Positions 62,434-64,000 of a DNA stretch of 64,000 nucleotides are shown here, in pieces. Position 1 is the stretch's first letter. Each line of letters starts with the position of its first letter. Source of the DNA: Microbacterium sp. Marseille-Q6965 (GTDB lineage Bacteria > Actinomycetota > Actinomycetes > Actinomycetales > Microbacteriaceae); NCBI RefSeq assembly GCF_946151065.1, contig NZ_CAMGZA010000001.1, forward strand, positions 1,240,001-1,304,000, read 5' to 3'. The notes beneath the pieces were generated by a model. The model worked only from the letters and a program-made list of their open reading frames with translations, made no database searches and was not told where the DNA came from. Both the position numbers and the translations under genes were made by a program.

Positions 62434-64000
62434 TCAGCCCCGCAGGGCCCTCCGGCTGGTCTGCACCGGCGACGCGCTGGGTAGCCCGGCAGCCCCGACG
62501 CCGTGCACCGACTCGTCCTCCCCCGCGGCCCGGCCCCCGCCGGGGGCACCGCTCGAGCTCGCGGGCGTCGCCGTGGGCGAGGGCGCCGCCTGCGCCGCCC
62601 TCTCCGCCCGCTCGTGCACGGCTCCGCCATCCGGTCCCTGCGGGTCGGACGGGTCGTCCGGGCCGCCGTCGTCCGTGGGGGCCGCACCCCCGCCGCGACG
62701 CGCGATCCGCCGCTCCTTCGCGCCCTCGACGAGGTTGTACAGCGTCGGCAGCACGATGAGCGTGAGGAACGTGGACGAGACGAGGCCGCCGATCACGACG
62801 ACCGCGAGCGGCTGCGAGATGAAGCCGCCGTGACCGGTGATGCCCAGCGCCATGGGCGTGAGCGCGAAGATCGTGGCGAGCGCCGTCATGAGGATGGGGC
62901 GCAGACGCATGGACGAGCCGACGAGCGTGGCGTCGCGCGTGCTGAGGCCGTGGTGGTCGCGGTACTGGTTCACGAGATCGACGAGCACGATGGCGTTCGT
63001 CACGACGATGCCGATGAGCATGAGCACGCCGATGAGCGAGGCCACGCCGAGCGGCACGCCCGTGGCGACCTGCAGCAGGATCGCCCCTGTCGCGGCGAAC
63101 GGGACCGAGACGAGCAGCAGCAGCGGCTGGCGCAGCGACTTGAAGGTCGCCACCATCACGACGTAGACGATGAGGATGGCGGCGAGCATCGCCAGCCCGA
63201 GCTGCGAGAACGACTCCGCCTGCTGTTCGGCGACGCCGCCCACCTCGGCCCGGGCACCGGCCGGCAGGTCGACCGCGTCGAGCGCCGCCGTGACCGAGGC
63301 CGTCGCCTCCGCCAGGTTGTCGCTCGCGGGCGGCACCGTGATGGTGGCCGTGCGCTGGCCCTCCACCGTCGTGATGGAGGTGGGGCTGGCGGTCTCCTCC
63401 ACGGAGGCGATCTCCTGCAGCTGCACCATTCCGAGCGCGCTCGGGATCTGCAGCTCGCGCAGCTCCTGCACGGTCACCGGCGGGTTCTCGACCGCGAGAT
63501 AGACGGTCAGCGCGGTGTCGTCGATCTCGACGGTTCCGATCTGCTGGTCGTTCATCGTGTTCGAGACGATCCCTCCCACGGCGACCTCGCTGAGGCCCCG
63601 CTGCGCCGCCGCCTCGCGGTCCACGACCACGCCGATGTAGGGAAGACTCGCGGCGAGGTCGTCCGTGACCTCGCCGACCCCGTCACGCCCGTCGAGCTCG
63701 GCGACGATCGCGTCGGTCGCCTCCTGCAGGGTCTGGGAGTCCGGCGCCGAGACACTGATCTCGATGTCGGTGGAACCGAACCCGGCGGCCGCGCTCACCG
63801 TGATCTCGCCCGCGTCCGTCAGATCGGCGACGGCGTCCTGCACGTCGGCGCGCAGCACCTCCTGGTCCACGTCGGCGTCGGTCATGATCGAGAACGTCGC
63901 CGATCCGCCGCCCGTGAAGGCGTCCTGCAGCGGCGATCCGCTCGATCCCACCGAGACCTGCACCGCCTCGATGCCGTCGACGCCCTCGAGGGCCTGCTCG
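62434..64000 (-). CDS. RND-superfamily efflux transporter, C-terminal part (5' end beyond window)
   Basis: The last 521 codons are visible; the frame stays open to the right edge. The porter subdomains (YIGVVVDREAAAQRGLSEVA, TITVPPASDNLAEATASVTA) are followed by helices 7-12 (LGLAMLAAILIVYVVMVATF, PLLLLVSVPFAATGAILLQV, LIGVLMLIGIVVTNAIVLVD, PILMTALATIFALTPMALGI). LVNQYRDHHGLSTRDATLVG with RLRPILMT is the AcrB-type signature, not MmpL. The hydrophilic tail of about 90 residues (Pro, Gly, Ala, Asp) is long. Proton-driven export of drugs or lipids is likely. Partner subunits, if any, lie outside. Confidence 0.9.
   Translation of the reverse strand, partial: EQALEGVDGIEAVQVSVGSSGSPLQDAFTGGGSATFSIMTDADVDQEVLRADVQDAVADLTDAGEITVSAAAGFGSTDIEISVSAPDSQTLQEATDAIVAELDGRDGVGEVTDDLAASLPYIGVVVDREAAAQRGLSEVAVGGIVSNTMNDQQIGTVEIDDTALTVYLAVENPPVTVQELRELQIPSALGMVQLQEIASVEETASPTSITTVEGQRTATITVPPASDNLAEATASVTAALDAVDLPAGARAEVGGVAEQQAESFSQLGLAMLAAILIVYVVMVATFKSLRQPLLLLVSVPFAATGAILLQVATGVPLGVASLIGVLMLIGIVVTNAIVLVDLVNQYRDHHGLSTRDATLVGSSMRLRPILMTALATIFALTPMALGITGHGGFISQPLAVVVIGGLVSSTFLTLIVLPTLYNLVEGAKERRIARRGGGAAPTDDGGPDDPSDPQGPDGGAVHERAERAAQAAPSPTATPASSSGAPGGGRAAGEDESVHGVGAAGLPSASPVQTSRRALRG

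Noticed and set aside
60437..62833. 798-codon plus-strand frame opposite the DEAD-box helicase
   Set aside because: Its Val/Ala repeats are the mirror image of the RDDR codons of the real gene.

Overview
The window is about 70% GC chromosomal DNA from a high-GC Gram-positive bacterium. Gene content and order (DUF3180 and DUF4192 proteins, an ftsH-folE-folP-folB-folK block, sortase-type surface proteins, many leaderless genes) point to the order Micrococcales, most likely a Microbacteriaceae member such as Microbacterium. That placement is inference; there is no rRNA or other decisive marker here. I see no phage, insertion sequence, CRISPR array or rRNA operon. The region reads as core chromosome with two surface-protein genes and one sugar-utilisation island.

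Layout. 1-2.9 kb: a secreted surface protein cut by the left edge, a D-alanyl-D-alanine carboxypeptidase with an altered active-site motif, and an orphan membrane protein. 3.0-6.9 kb: two tRNA-Ser genes around an LCP wall-polymer ligase, a HAD phosphatase and serS, so serine tRNAs and their synthetase sit together. 7-12.2 kb: a small acidic repeat protein, an acetyltransferase, a lipid kinase, cardiolipin synthase, a mini membrane protein and a DUF4192 protein. 12.2-24.1 kb: a long minus-strand housekeeping run (tilS, hpt, ftsH, folE, folP, folB, folK, DUF3180, two PH-domain membrane proteins, a DUF2520 oxidoreductase-like protein, lysS). Most genes from folE to DUF2520 overlap by 4 bases; one PH-domain gene appears frameshifted. 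24.1-26.7 kb: ppa, a Tat-exported coiled-coil M23 peptidase, and a Glu-Asp-Phe tRNA cluster with promoter and terminator.

26.8-29.8 kb: an ABC-2 exporter pair under a divergent GbsR/MarR-type regulator, with a perfect 8+1+8 inverted repeat between them. 30.4-37.9 kb: an arabinan/arabinoxylan module (LacI regulator, lipoprotein binder, two permeases, GH51 arabinofuranosidase, then a VOC protein and a CE7 esterase). It has no ATPase of its own. 37.9-45 kb: thioesterase, trhO, ribokinase, a DPM1-GtrA fusion glycosyltransferase, a mini-glutaredoxin, a resolvase-fold protein lacking catalytic arginines, and a PP2C phosphatase overlapping an RDD-FHA protein. 45.1-52.8 kb: an acyl-CoA oxidase and a 1781-residue adhesin-like protein with about twelve Ig-like modules and an LAATG sorting signal. 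53-64 kb: recQ, a small acetyltransferase, a pirin, an ECF vitamin transporter whose two ATPases and T subunit are one polypeptide, YceI, a DEAD-box helicase with a long Arg/Asp tail, and the C-terminal part of an RND transporter cut by the right edge.

Two features recur. At sixteen genes a TAnnnT hexamer lies exactly 6-7 bases before the start codon, the signature of leaderless transcripts. And nearly every gene has a long antisense shadow frame caused by the high GC third codon position; those were not annotated.
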